DNA from: a virus
IMG/VR virus record: IMGVR_UViG_3300050014_000489
Span: 1 to 39,257 of that record
Reading direction: 5' to 3' (one strand)
DNA: 39,257 nt
The notes beneath the pieces were generated by a model. That model did no database searches. It was not told the origin of the DNA and saw only the letters and a program-made list of their open reading frames with translations. Positions 7,175 to 14,108 of the stretch are shown here, piece by piece (within the stretch, counting starts at the first letter, position 1; the number at the start of each line of letters is the position of its first letter). Both the position numbers and the translations under genes were made by a program.

Positions 7175-7566
7175 ACTGCTGCGATGACTACGGTAAATGC
7201 ACGCAAGGCCCCGACTGCCCAGCGCGGTCCACCTTGGCCGGGAATATCCCCGTGCAGACGCCTGCACCTACCACGCAAGCTGAGTTCACCGGCGTGCTGC
7301 TGCACCGCGCTGAGGCCCGCACCACAGTGCTCAACACCACCGGCCACACCGTGCCCGTGCTGTGCCTGGACATCGAGCTTGATAGCTCACTGCACACCCA
7401 TATCCACGTCGAACAACCCTTTGCACTGGGCCAACACAGCCAGGCCGAGGCAGCGGCGCGCAAGTTGACCAAAGGCATGCGCGTCACCGTGCTGGCCCCG
7501 CTGCTGGGCCTGCGCCTGGTAGCAGCCAACACCACCCATATTCACGCCCATCACGAGAGCCAGTAA
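7171..7566 (+). CDS. Phage protein, possible OB-fold single-strand-binding-like
   Basis: 131 residues from GTG 7171. After a Cys-rich N-terminus (CCDDYGKCTQGPDC) comes a beta-rich domain with the order FTGVLLHRAEARTTVL, PVLCLDIEL, a mid-section with Ala/Arg, then KGMRVTVLAPLLGLRLV and a His-rich end (THIHAHHE). The strand order (variable strand, P-V-L-C-L-D-I-E, K-G-x-R-V-T-V) is like phage OB-fold single-strand-binding proteins. I infer this from pattern only. Coupled to the preceding gene by overlap. Confidence 0.5.
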   Translation: MNCCDDYGKCTQGPDCPARSTLAGNIPVQTPAPTTQAEFTGVLLHRAEARTTVLNTTGHTVPVLCLDIELDSSLHTHIHVEQPFALGQHSQAEAAARKLTKGMRVTVLAPLLGLRLVAANTTHIHAHHESQ

Positions 7567-7568
7567 CC

Positions 7569-7775
7569 ATGCCATCCATCACCATCATCCTCACCGATAC
7601 GCCAGATGGCTCCGTAGCCATCCAAAGTAGCTTCAAGCCTGCCATTGGCCACCCCTGCAGCCCAGCCCAATCGCAAGCGCTGGACATCATCGCCCGCACG
7701 CACAAGCTGTGGGGCGTGCATCCTGCATGCGCTACCAAAGCCGAAACTGAAGCCGAAGGGCTGAGCCAGCCATGA
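7569..7775 (+). CDS. Small conserved-type phage protein
   Basis: 68 residues, starting 2 bases after the preceding stop. It begins with a beta-strand-like MPSITIILTDTPDGSVAIQSSF, followed by a helical half (SPAQSQALDIIARTHKL). The pattern resembles short early proteins of many betaproteobacterial phages, but no function is known to me. Its stop overlaps the next start (ATGA). Confidence 0.55.
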   Translation: MPSITIILTDTPDGSVAIQSSFKPAIGHPCSPAQSQALDIIARTHKLWGVHPACATKAETEAEGLSQP

Positions 7776-8101
7776 CCGCCGCCATCAAAGTCACCCGCGC
7801 CAAGCCACTCAAAGCGGCGCGGCGTGCCCCGGCGCCGATCGCCAGGCAGACCGGCTTCAACACCCAAAGCCGTGGTAAGCACTACCGCCAAACCATTCCC
7901 ACCGGCACCTCCATCGCCGGACCGGTGCGCATCTGCAACGCATCTACTGCCGGCAGCTACAGCTACAACAGCAGCATTCAGGCCCCGCGCCCCGGCGCTG
8001 ATAACTGCCTGGTCAAGCCTAGTCGCGTCGGCGATCGGCTTGTTCACCGCGACGGTCGCGTGACAGACCTCAACGGTAACCCCATCACTTCTAAAACCTA
8101 A
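7772..8101 (+). CDS. Basic phage protein of unknown function
   Basis: 109 residues with a strongly basic N-terminus (KVTRAKPLKAARRAPAPIAR) and a Ser/Tyr/Asn-rich middle (STAGSYSYNSSIQ). The C-terminus has a beta-hairpin-like RVGDRLVHRDGRVTDLNGNP. It lies immediately before the first DGR-A target, coupled by overlap to the preceding gene. No family recognised. Confidence 0.5.
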   Translation: MTAAIKVTRAKPLKAARRAPAPIARQTGFNTQSRGKHYRQTIPTGTSIAGPVRICNASTAGSYSYNSSIQAPRPGADNCLVKPSRVGDRLVHRDGRVTDLNGNPITSKT

Positions 8102-8113
8102 CGGCTTAACACC

Positions 8114-8509
8114 ATGACTCAAAAAACCCCAACTCCATCCATCAACCTTGCATCACTCCCTCCCGTGGGCGCTGATCTGGACGGCGGAGCCTTCTCTGGC
8201 ATCACCACACGAAAAAACGGTACCCACTGCGCAGTGGTCTTACTGCCAGAGCAAGGCGAAAAGCTCACCCACAAGAAGGCTATGAACTGGGCCAAAAAAC
8301 TGGGTGCGGAACTGCCTAGCCGCCCTGTTGCTGCTCTGCTCTTCGCCAATTTGAAAACCAAGCTTCGCCCGAACTGGCACTGGACCAGCGATGAAGACGA
8401 CGCTTCCTTCGCTTGGAGTTGCTACTTCACCCTCGGCAATCAGCACAGCTTCCGCAAGAGCTCCGAAGGCTCGGCTGTTGCCGTCCGCTTGATTCCCCTC
8501 ACCGCTTAA
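8114..8509 (+). CDS. DGR-A target protein 1, DUF1566-like C-type lectin
   Basis: 131 residues. The C-terminal half has the DUF1566/C-type-lectin pattern common in DGR targets: MNWAKKLGAELPSRPVAALLF, W-H-W-T-S, then the variable segment D-A-S-F-A-W-S-C-Y-F-T-L-G-N-Q-H-S-F-R, and the fixed tail KSSEGSAVAVR. The variable repeat occupies 8400-8488 and matches TR-A except at template adenines. No signal peptide or membrane segment is seen. It is homologous to target 2 over about 100 residues, indicating duplication. The function of the displayed surface is unknown. Confidence 0.9.
   Translation: MTQKTPTPSINLASLPPVGADLDGGAFSGITTRKNGTHCAVVLLPEQGEKLTHKKAMNWAKKLGAELPSRPVAALLFANLKTKLRPNWHWTSDEDDASFAWSCYFTLGNQHSFRKSSEGSAVAVRLIPLTA
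8400..8488 (+). repeat. DGR-A variable repeat VR1
   Basis: 89 bp aligned without gaps to TR-A (9715-9803). I count 11 mismatches, all where TR-A has A: Tyr TAC to TTC, AAT to AGT, AAC to TAC, AAC to ACC, AAC to CTC, AAC to CAC, AAC to AGC, AAC to TTC, CAC to CGC. The last 33 bp (AAGAGCTCCGAAGG onward to GTCCGC) are invariant and would contain the initiation-of-mutagenic-homing site. Confidence 0.95.
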
Positions 8510-8524
8510 TTCTTTAATCCTTTT
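8506..8524 (+). repeat. Downstream spacer repeat, copy 1
   Basis: TTAATTCTTTAATCCTTTT directly after VR1; recurs at 9002-9020 after VR2 with one mismatch. It marks the extent of the target-gene duplication or is a conserved post-VR element. Confidence 0.6.
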
Positions 8525-8540
8525 TTTTCAGGAGCCAACC

Positions 8541-8996
8541 ATGCCCGCCATCACCCTAGAGTCCATCCAGACTAAACAAACCGAGCTAGCTGCATTGATC
8601 CAGCAATTGCTTCAGACAGCGCAGGTCACCCAGATCGAAATAGACGGCTGCACTATCGAACTACAACCCGGCGAACGCTATTCCGGCGCTGTGTTGGATG
8701 AGTTCGGCCAGCACATGCACCACCTGGTGCTAATGGCCCAGCGGCCAAAAATCAAGCTAACTTGGCAGCCCGCTATGGATTGGGCCGAAGAAGTGGGCGG
8801 CACCCTGCCTACTCGTCAGGAGCAAGCCCTGCTCTATGCCAATTGCAAACCCCACATCAAGCCCGAATGGCACTGGTCCTGCGAGACGCACAAGGATGAC
8901 GCTTCCTACGCTTGGGGTTGCCACTTCGACGTCGGCCATCAGGACTACTACCTCAAGAGCTCCGAAGGCTCGGCTGTTGCCGTCCGCAGAGTCTGA
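8541..8996 (+). CDS. DGR-A target protein 2, DUF1566-like C-type lectin
   Basis: 151 residues with a strong AGGAG 7 bases before ATG 8541. Residues 1-45 form a helix with Gln-rich ends and a short strand pair not present in target 1. From about residue 50 it parallels target 1: MDWAEEVGGTLPTRQEQALLY, EWHWSCE, then variable D-A-S-Y-A-W-G-C-H-F-D-V-G-H-Q-D-Y-Y-L and KSSEGSAVAVR close to the C-terminus. No export signal is visible. The variable repeat is at 8899-8990. Two targets served by one template in tandem are known but uncommon in DGRs. Confidence 0.9.
   Translation: MPAITLESIQTKQTELAALIQQLLQTAQVTQIEIDGCTIELQPGERYSGAVLDEFGQHMHHLVLMAQRPKIKLTWQPAMDWAEEVGGTLPTRQEQALLYANCKPHIKPEWHWSCETHKDDASYAWGCHFDVGHQDYYLKSSEGSAVAVRRV
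8899..8990 (+). repeat. DGR-A variable repeat VR2
   Basis: 92 bp, ungapped match to TR-A 9715-9806. Eleven mismatches, all at template adenines: AAT to GGT, AAC to CAC, AAC to GAC, AAC to GTC, AAT to CAT, AAC to GAC, AAC to TAC twice, CAC to CTC. It shares the invariant 3' tail and three more bases (AGA) with TR-A than VR1 does. Confidence 0.95.
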
Positions 8997-9001
8997 TTCC
9001 T

Positions 9002-9020
9002 TTAATTCTTCAATCCTTTT
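9002..9020 (+). repeat. Downstream spacer repeat, copy 2
   Basis: TTAATTCTTCAATCCTTTT after VR2, 18 of 19 identical to 8506-8524. Confidence 0.6.
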
Positions 9021-9031
9021 CATCACGCGAC

Positions 9032-9160
9032 ATGAAAAAACTATCACTCATTGATCGGGTACTGACCAAAGTTCCCGGATCTGCGACCTTTTGGGCTCGC
9101 ACCACATGGATTCTGATCGGCGCAGTGATCGTCATCAGCGTTCTTTCAATCCTCCATTAA
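9032..9160 (+). CDS. 42-residue single-pass membrane peptide in DGR-A
   Basis: A short ORF from ATG 9032 encodes a basic N-terminus (MKKLSLIDRVLTKVPG) followed by one transmembrane helix at residues about 24-40 (TTWILIGAVIVISVLSIL). It lies between target 2 and the Avd-like gene, in a 180-base space otherwise empty. No clear Shine-Dalgarno is seen, so translation is uncertain. A role in anchoring or export of target proteins is conceivable but unsupported. Confidence 0.45.
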   Translation: MKKLSLIDRVLTKVPGSATFWARTTWILIGAVIVISVLSILH

Positions 9161-9178
9161 TTGAACTGATCCGCCACC

Positions 9179-9541
9179 ATGGCACTGCACACCGATCTAC
9201 CGATCTACCGCACTGGCGTGCGCCTGCTTGACCTCGCGGTCAGAGCCCAGGTACAAATGCCGCGCACCGTCAAACGTGCGTTGGGCGAAAAGATCACCCA
9301 GCACTGCGTTGAAATGCTGGACCTGATGGCCCTGGCCAACGCCACACAGCGTGATACCCGCGCAGGACATATCAACCAGCTACTGACCCGCCAGCGGGCG
9401 ATCACGGTCCTGCTACGCGTCAGCCACGATGCCCGGTATATCTCACCCAAGCTGTGGGCAGACTCTATCGAGCTACTGGGCAGTGTCGGTAAGCAGGCTG
9501 GTGGTTGGCTCAAAACAGTGAACAGGGCGCCTGCTGTATGA
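9179..9541 (+). CDS. avd: DGR-A accessory variability determinant (Avd-like)
   Basis: A 120-residue, almost all-helical protein with four predicted helices (LLDLAVRAQVQ; RALGEKITQHCVEMLDLMALAN; INQLLTRQRAITVLLRVSHD; LWADSIELLGSVGKQAGGWLK), as in the four-helix-bundle Avd/23S-IVP-like family. The basic residues suit nucleic-acid and RT binding. Avd partners with the DGR RT to copy the template RNA mutagenically. Its stop overlaps an ATG in the RT frame (ATGA at 9538), directly upstream of TR-A. The position between targets and TR is typical. Confidence 0.8.
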   Translation: MALHTDLPIYRTGVRLLDLAVRAQVQMPRTVKRALGEKITQHCVEMLDLMALANATQRDTRAGHINQLLTRQRAITVLLRVSHDARYISPKLWADSIELLGSVGKQAGGWLKTVNRAPAV

Positions 9542-10899
9542 CGGTCAAGGCCCTCATACCCGTGCGCATGGTGAATCTGGTCGCGCCGCTGACCCATAAG
9601 GTCACCGACATGCATACCACGGAGACCGCTGCCACCGTGCAGGCCCGGTCCGGTGCAGCCTCCTGTCTGATCGGCTCCGGCCTTCGGACAGATGGCCTAC
9701 ATAGCGCGATGGGTACGCTTCCTACGCTTGGAATTGCAACTTCAACAACGGCAATCAGAACAACAACCACAAGAGCTCCGAAGGCTCGGCTGTTGCCGTC
9801 CGCAGATCCATACCTGTTCCACCAACTGGTGCAGGCCTACCTTGATTGCCGCCGCACCAAGCGCAATAGCGCCAGTGCGATGACTTTCGAGGACCAGGCC
9901 GAGCACAACCTCTACCAACTCTATGAAGAACTCGCCTCTGGCACCTACCAGCCGGGGCGATCCGTCTGCTTTGTCATCACCCACCCCAGGCCACGCGAGG
10001 TGTGGGCTGCACGCTTTCGCGACCGCATCGTGCACCATCTTCTGTACAACCACATTGCGCCGCGTTTTCACGCCCGCTTTGTGGCCGACAGTTGCGCCTG
10101 CATTCCCGGCCGGGGAACGCTCTATGCCGCCAAGCGGCTGGAGCACCAGGTACGCAGCCACACCCACAACTGGAGCCGACCGGCGCACTACCTCAAGTGC
10201 GACCTGGCCAACTTCTTCGTCAGCATCGACAAGACGGTAGTGCTGGAGCAGCTGCAGCGCCAGGTAACCGAGCCGTGGTGGATGTCGCTGGCCGAGGTCA
10301 TCCTGATGCACGACCCACGAAACGACGTGGAGGTGCGTGGCACCCGCGCTGAGCTGGCCCTGGTGCCACCCCACAAGCGCCTATTCAACGCCCCGCACGG
10401 CTACGGCCTGCCCATTGGCAACCTTAGCAGCCAGTTCTTTGCCAACGTGCTGCTGGACGACCTGGACCAGTTCGCCAAGCACCGCCTGCCTGCGCCCCAC
10501 TACGTGCGCTATGTGGATGACTTTGTGCTGTTGCACGACAGTACCCAGTGGCTCAACCAGGCGCGTGAACGCATCGAGGCCAAGCTGGCCGACCTACACC
10601 TGCAGCTCAACCCGCGCAAGACCGTGCTGCAGCCCATTGCGCGCGGTATCGACTTTGTGGGCCACCTGGTCAAGCCCTGGCGGCGCATCACCCGGCGCAG
10701 GACGGTGAACGTCGCACTAGACCGCCTGCAGGACATACCTGCTGCCGATCTGCACCAGAGCGCCAACAGCTATTTCGGCCTGCTACGGCAAGCCAGCCAC
10801 AGCCACCACGACCGCACCCGTATTGCCAGCCTGCTGTTGCAGCGTGGGCATGTCGTCAAGGGTGATTTCACTAAAACTTATCGGAGAACGAAGTCATGA
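9538..10899 (+). CDS. DGR-A reverse transcriptase
   Basis: The RT frame is open from ATG 9538 (overlapping the Avd stop) to 10899, 453 residues. RT motifs begin after about residue 95: VWAARFRDRIVHHLL, ADSCACIPGRGTLYAA, YLKCDLANFFVSID (motif A), the DGR-typical LPIGNLSSQFFAN, the catalytic YVRYVDDF (YVDD at 10510-10521), and GIDFVGHLV. TR-A lies inside this frame, in a phase other than the VR phase, at residues about 60-90. True translation may start at 9538, at ATG 9709 or farther down; no site has a good Shine-Dalgarno. The next gene overlaps its stop (ATGA). It is distinct in sequence from the DGR-B RT. Confidence 0.9.
   Translation: MTVKALIPVRMVNLVAPLTHKVTDMHTTETAATVQARSGAASCLIGSGLRTDGLHSAMGTLPTLGIATSTTAIRTTTTRAPKARLLPSADPYLFHQLVQAYLDCRRTKRNSASAMTFEDQAEHNLYQLYEELASGTYQPGRSVCFVITHPRPREVWAARFRDRIVHHLLYNHIAPRFHARFVADSCACIPGRGTLYAAKRLEHQVRSHTHNWSRPAHYLKCDLANFFVSIDKTVVLEQLQRQVTEPWWMSLAEVILMHDPRNDVEVRGTRAELALVPPHKRLFNAPHGYGLPIGNLSSQFFANVLLDDLDQFAKHRLPAPHYVRYVDDFVLLHDSTQWLNQARERIEAKLADLHLQLNPRKTVLQPIARGIDFVGHLVKPWRRITRRRTVNVALDRLQDIPAADLHQSANSYFGLLRQASHSHHDRTRIASLLLQRGHVVKGDFTKTYRRTKS
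9715..9806 (+). repeat. DGR-A template repeat TR-A
   Basis: 92 bp rich in AAC/AAT codons (when read in the VR phase: W-N-C-N-F-N-N-G-N-Q-N-N-N-H-K). It contains 27 adenines, and all 22 mismatches with VR1 and VR2 fall on them. The fixed 3' part has a CCGA-AGGC-TCGG mini-hairpin. It is located between the Avd-like gene and the conserved RT motifs. Confidence 0.95.
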
Positions 10900-13031
10900 A
10901 AGAATACTCAACTACATCGGGCGCGGCCCTGCCCGAGTCCGCGCACGAGATCATCGACTTCTCCCTTGACCTGATCATTGCAAGTCGCACCAACCCGCGC
11001 ACCACATTCGACCCGGCCTATTTGAATGAACTGGCTGTAACCATCAAGCCAGCGGGGCGCGTGCTGCAGCCTATTTTGCTGCGCCCACTGCCATCCAGCA
11101 GGCTTGAAGAAACCGCACATATGCGACCCCGCCCAACACATGAAATTGTGTTTGGCGAATGCCGGTACCGGAGCAGCAAGATCGCCGAAATGAAGACCAT
11201 CCGGGCGACCGTGGAACACCTGACGGACGCCGAAGTTTTAGTCATCCAACTGATTGAAAACCTCAAGCGCAAAGACCTCAGTGAGTTGGAGGAGGCTAAA
11301 GGCTACAGCCGCATGATGGATGAAGCAGACATGTCTGTCGACAGCATTGCTAAGGAAATCGACAAGAGCCGAAGCTACGTCTTTGGTCGAATGAAGCTGC
11401 TCGACTTGTGCAGTGAGGCCCGTGCCAGCCTGAGCGACGGCACCATTGACGCCAGCCGCGCCCTGGTAGTGGCCCGCATCCCCGACCACAAGCTGCAGAT
11501 CAAGGCGATGAAAGAGATCGTCGCAGGGCATGGCTACTACGGCAACGGGGCCAAAGACCCCATGAGCTACCGTGAGGCACTGCTGCACATCCAGAACAAC
11601 TACATGCTCAAGCTGAGCGATGCCAAGTTCAAAATCACCAGCATCGAACTGGTACCCGCTGCCGGCAGTTGCAAAACCTGTACCAAGCGCACCGGCCACG
11701 ACCCTGACCTGTTCAGCGACGTAAAGGGTGCAGACGTCTGTACTGACCCACCGTGCTTCCACAAGAAGGAAGAAGCCCATGCCGCCACCCTGGTTAAAGA
11801 AGCGAAGGACAAGGGCCAGACTGTCATTGCGGGCAAGGAAGCCCAGGAGCTGATGACGACTGGCTATAACGCCAAGTTCAAGGGCTACAGGCGCTTGGAC
11901 ATGGCCGAAGACAGCCCGACCGATCAGCCGCTGCGCAAGATCATCGGCAAGCAAATGCAGACCGAGGGCATCAGTCCAGTGATGATCGAGCACCCGCAAA
12001 AGAAGGGTGAACTAATTGCAACGCTCCCTAATGAAGTGGTCTTGCGCCTCCTCAAGACCGTAGAAGGTCAGGCCCAAGCCACCAAGACGGTAGCAAAAGA
12101 GGTACGCGAGTTCGCCGACGAGAAAAAATCCAAGGCCGATGCCAAAGCAAAAGAGCGGTACGAACAAGACTGGCGCGACCAGCTCGTGTCCCGCACATTT
12201 GAAGTCATGCAACGATCTGACGACATCGTGATGGCGTTCAACACCGAAGTGCACCGCTATGTTGCACTCAAAACTGCCAGCAATCTCAGTACAGAGCAAT
12301 CTGCCAAGCTGGCCCAGCTGCTTGGCCTCGGCAAGGTAGGAACGCACAGCGCAGTGCTTGATCACATCAAGACCAGCGAGCAGCCCGACATGATCCACAT
12401 GTTAATGATCATGGTTCGAGACAGCAGTGCGAACGACTTTTCATACAGCGATCGCATTGCTAACGAAGGAATGCACCTGGTGGCAGGAATTGTGTTCGGT
12501 AGTGAGCTGAAAGCCACAACCAAAGATATTCAAGCCCACTCCCTGGCTAAGTTTTTCCCTAAGGTTAAGGAAGAAAAAGCAGTTACCACTAACGCCCCTG
12601 CTGCGCTGGCTATCGCTAGCGCGGGGGAGGTTTCCAAGGGTCAGGGGGTCAAAGGCCCCGCTGCGCCGGCGAGCGTTGCCCCGCTGCGCAAACGCAAACT
12701 CTCGGCGGGTGAAGCCCAGGCCGCTATCGCGGCCGCGATGCAGGATCAGGATACCGAACCAGGTGCCGCTGATGCGTCACAGGGCGACGAAGCGAGTCCT
12801 GTGCCGGTCAGTGGCTTCGCCCTGCCCGTGGGCGCGCGTGTGCAGATACAGGCTGAATATGCGGGCCTTAGCCTGACCCTGCAAAAGTGGGCCGAAAAGA
12901 AAGGTGTCATCACCGCTAAAGACATCCCCACTGATGGATCGCTGTTCGCAAAATTTGACGTGACATTCAGAGGCCGCAACGGCGGCGTGGCCACGTTCTA
13001 CGCGCATCAATTCAAGGTGCTTCCATCATGA
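10896..13031 (+). CDS. ParB/RepB-like nuclease-fold DNA-binding protein
   Basis: 711 residues. The N-terminal ParB domain shows IASRTNPRTTFD, VLQPILLRP, then HEIVFGECRYRSSKIAE (ParB box) and VIQLIENLKRKDLSELEEAKGY. A helix-turn-helix follows (SVDSIAKEIDKSRSYVFGRMKLL). A Cys cluster (C-K-T-C ... C-T-D-P-P-C-F-H) suggests a zinc site near residues 255-290. A charged coiled region follows, and the C-terminal about 60 residues (VGARVQIQ... FDVTFRGRNGG) look like a small beta domain. No ParA gene is present, so a plasmid-partition role is not indicated; phage ParB-like proteins may act in transcription or host takeover. The start overlaps the RT stop. Confidence 0.8.
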   Translation: MKEYSTTSGAALPESAHEIIDFSLDLIIASRTNPRTTFDPAYLNELAVTIKPAGRVLQPILLRPLPSSRLEETAHMRPRPTHEIVFGECRYRSSKIAEMKTIRATVEHLTDAEVLVIQLIENLKRKDLSELEEAKGYSRMMDEADMSVDSIAKEIDKSRSYVFGRMKLLDLCSEARASLSDGTIDASRALVVARIPDHKLQIKAMKEIVAGHGYYGNGAKDPMSYREALLHIQNNYMLKLSDAKFKITSIELVPAAGSCKTCTKRTGHDPDLFSDVKGADVCTDPPCFHKKEEAHAATLVKEAKDKGQTVIAGKEAQELMTTGYNAKFKGYRRLDMAEDSPTDQPLRKIIGKQMQTEGISPVMIEHPQKKGELIATLPNEVVLRLLKTVEGQAQATKTVAKEVREFADEKKSKADAKAKERYEQDWRDQLVSRTFEVMQRSDDIVMAFNTEVHRYVALKTASNLSTEQSAKLAQLLGLGKVGTHSAVLDHIKTSEQPDMIHMLMIMVRDSSANDFSYSDRIANEGMHLVAGIVFGSELKATTKDIQAHSLAKFFPKVKEEKAVTTNAPAALAIASAGEVSKGQGVKGPAAPASVAPLRKRKLSAGEAQAAIAAAMQDQDTEPGAADASQGDEASPVPVSGFALPVGARVQIQAEYAGLSLTLQKWAEKKGVITAKDIPTDGSLFAKFDVTFRGRNGGVATFYAHQFKVLPS

Positions 13032-13528
13032 GCGGCCATAAACCCCGCCGCCCACGCTGGCTACCAACCGGCCACACCATGGCGATCGCCCTGAACCTGG
13101 CTGCCAAGCCCGACCCTGCCGACATCGAGCAGATCCTCCAGGCCATCACCGACGCTGTACGGGCGTTGCGTGAAGGCGTGGCCAGCGAGCATCAGTGGTC
13201 CATCGTCGCAGGATCCGTCGACGTGGCTCGCGCCATCGAGCGCCAGGGCGTGGTGCGCGGCCTGCACGAGCACCTGGACAGCGCCGACAGCGCCCTGAAG
13301 TCCATCCGCACCCGCGCCCTGTCAACCGGGCGCTGGGCGCCTACCCTCCTGCACTATTTCGAGATCGATGCTATGCAAGCATTCATTGGTCTGCACACTT
13401 TTCAGACCCGCCAGCTCAGCCGTGCCGAATACCGGCGCGCCATTGACAGCGCGACCGGCGAGATCCGGGGCACCGGCAGCCATGTGACGCGGATCGAGAT
13501 TCAGGATTTTGTGGGATTGCCAGCATGA
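13028..13528 (+). CDS. Conserved-type phage early protein
   Basis: 166 residues, coupled by overlap on both sides. A basic N-terminus (GHKPRRPRWLPTGH) is followed by a mainly helical protein (DIEQILQAITDAVRALREG; VARAIERQGVVRGLHEHL; HYFEIDAMQAFIGLHTFQTRQLSRAEYRRAI). It resembles hypothetical early proteins of betaproteobacterial temperate phages; no function is known to me. Confidence 0.6.
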   Translation: MSGHKPRRPRWLPTGHTMAIALNLAAKPDPADIEQILQAITDAVRALREGVASEHQWSIVAGSVDVARAIERQGVVRGLHEHLDSADSALKSIRTRALSTGRWAPTLLHYFEIDAMQAFIGLHTFQTRQLSRAEYRRAIDSATGEIRGTGSHVTRIEIQDFVGLPA

Positions 13529-13836
13529 CTCAAACGAGTACTCGCCACCGCATCTACGTCGCCGGACCCATGACCGGCCTGCACCAACTCAACTTTCCAG
13601 CCTTTCACGCTGAGTCTGCCCGCCTGCGTGCTCTGGGCCATGAGGTAATCAACCCGGCTGAGCTCAACCCTGATCCATGCATGACCTGGCATGACTGCAT
13701 GCGCCGCGACATCGCTGCTCTGGTGACCTGCAGCGCCATCCGTTTGCTGCCCGGCTGGCAGGACAGCAAGGGCGCGACGCTGGAGCATCACATCGCCGAT
13801 CGGCTGGGTTTGCTGATTCTTGGGGTGGCTTCATGA
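13525..13836 (+). CDS. DUF4406-like protein (nucleoside deoxyribosyltransferase fold)
   Basis: 103 residues with the family pattern RIYVAGPMTGLHQLNFPAF, then LRALGHEVINPAEL, CMRRDIAALVTCSAIRLLPGWQDSKGATLEHHIAD. GWxxSxGAxxE is the characteristic loop. The fold is related to nucleoside 2-deoxyribosyltransferases, so a nucleotide-related role is plausible; the substrate is unknown. ATGA overlaps at both ends. Confidence 0.8.
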   Translation: MTQTSTRHRIYVAGPMTGLHQLNFPAFHAESARLRALGHEVINPAELNPDPCMTWHDCMRRDIAALVTCSAIRLLPGWQDSKGATLEHHIADRLGLLILGVAS

Positions 13837-14108
13837 AAGATATCCTCACCGAAGAAGAGGTCGCCGACATCCTGGGCTGCGAGGTCCAGACCATTCAGGA
13901 AAAAGCGCGAACGGGCGAACTACCCGGCGTCAAGTATGGGCGACCCTGGCGCTTTCCGCGTACAGCGCTGCTGGAATGCCTACATGAGAAAGCCATGGCC
14001 AACAAACCCAAAGTCGTCGCTACGCCGACAGCGGTGGCCGTGACATTGGCGACGGCCAAGCCACACAGCCAGGCCTCGCGTAGGCCGCCAGCGCTGCCCC
14101 CGCACTAG
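13833..14108 (+). CDS. xis: Excisionase-like HTH protein
   Basis: 91 residues with an N-terminal MerR/HTH_17-type domain: ILTEEEVADILGCEVQTIQEKARTGELPGVKYGRPWRFPRTALLECL. This is the helix-wing pattern of AlpA/excisionase proteins, followed by a Thr/Ala/Pro-rich tail. It is the last gene of the rightward early operon and faces the integrase with a 4-base 3' overlap, the usual site for a recombination directionality factor. Function is inferred from family and context. Confidence 0.7.
   Translation: MKDILTEEEVADILGCEVQTIQEKARTGELPGVKYGRPWRFPRTALLECLHEKAMANKPKVVATPTAVAVTLATAKPHSQASRRPPALPPH

Noticed and set aside
10896-13031. Plasmid-type partition system (phage-plasmid)
   Set aside because: No ParA ATPase, no iteron array and an integrase with attP are present; the ParB-like protein alone is not sufficient.
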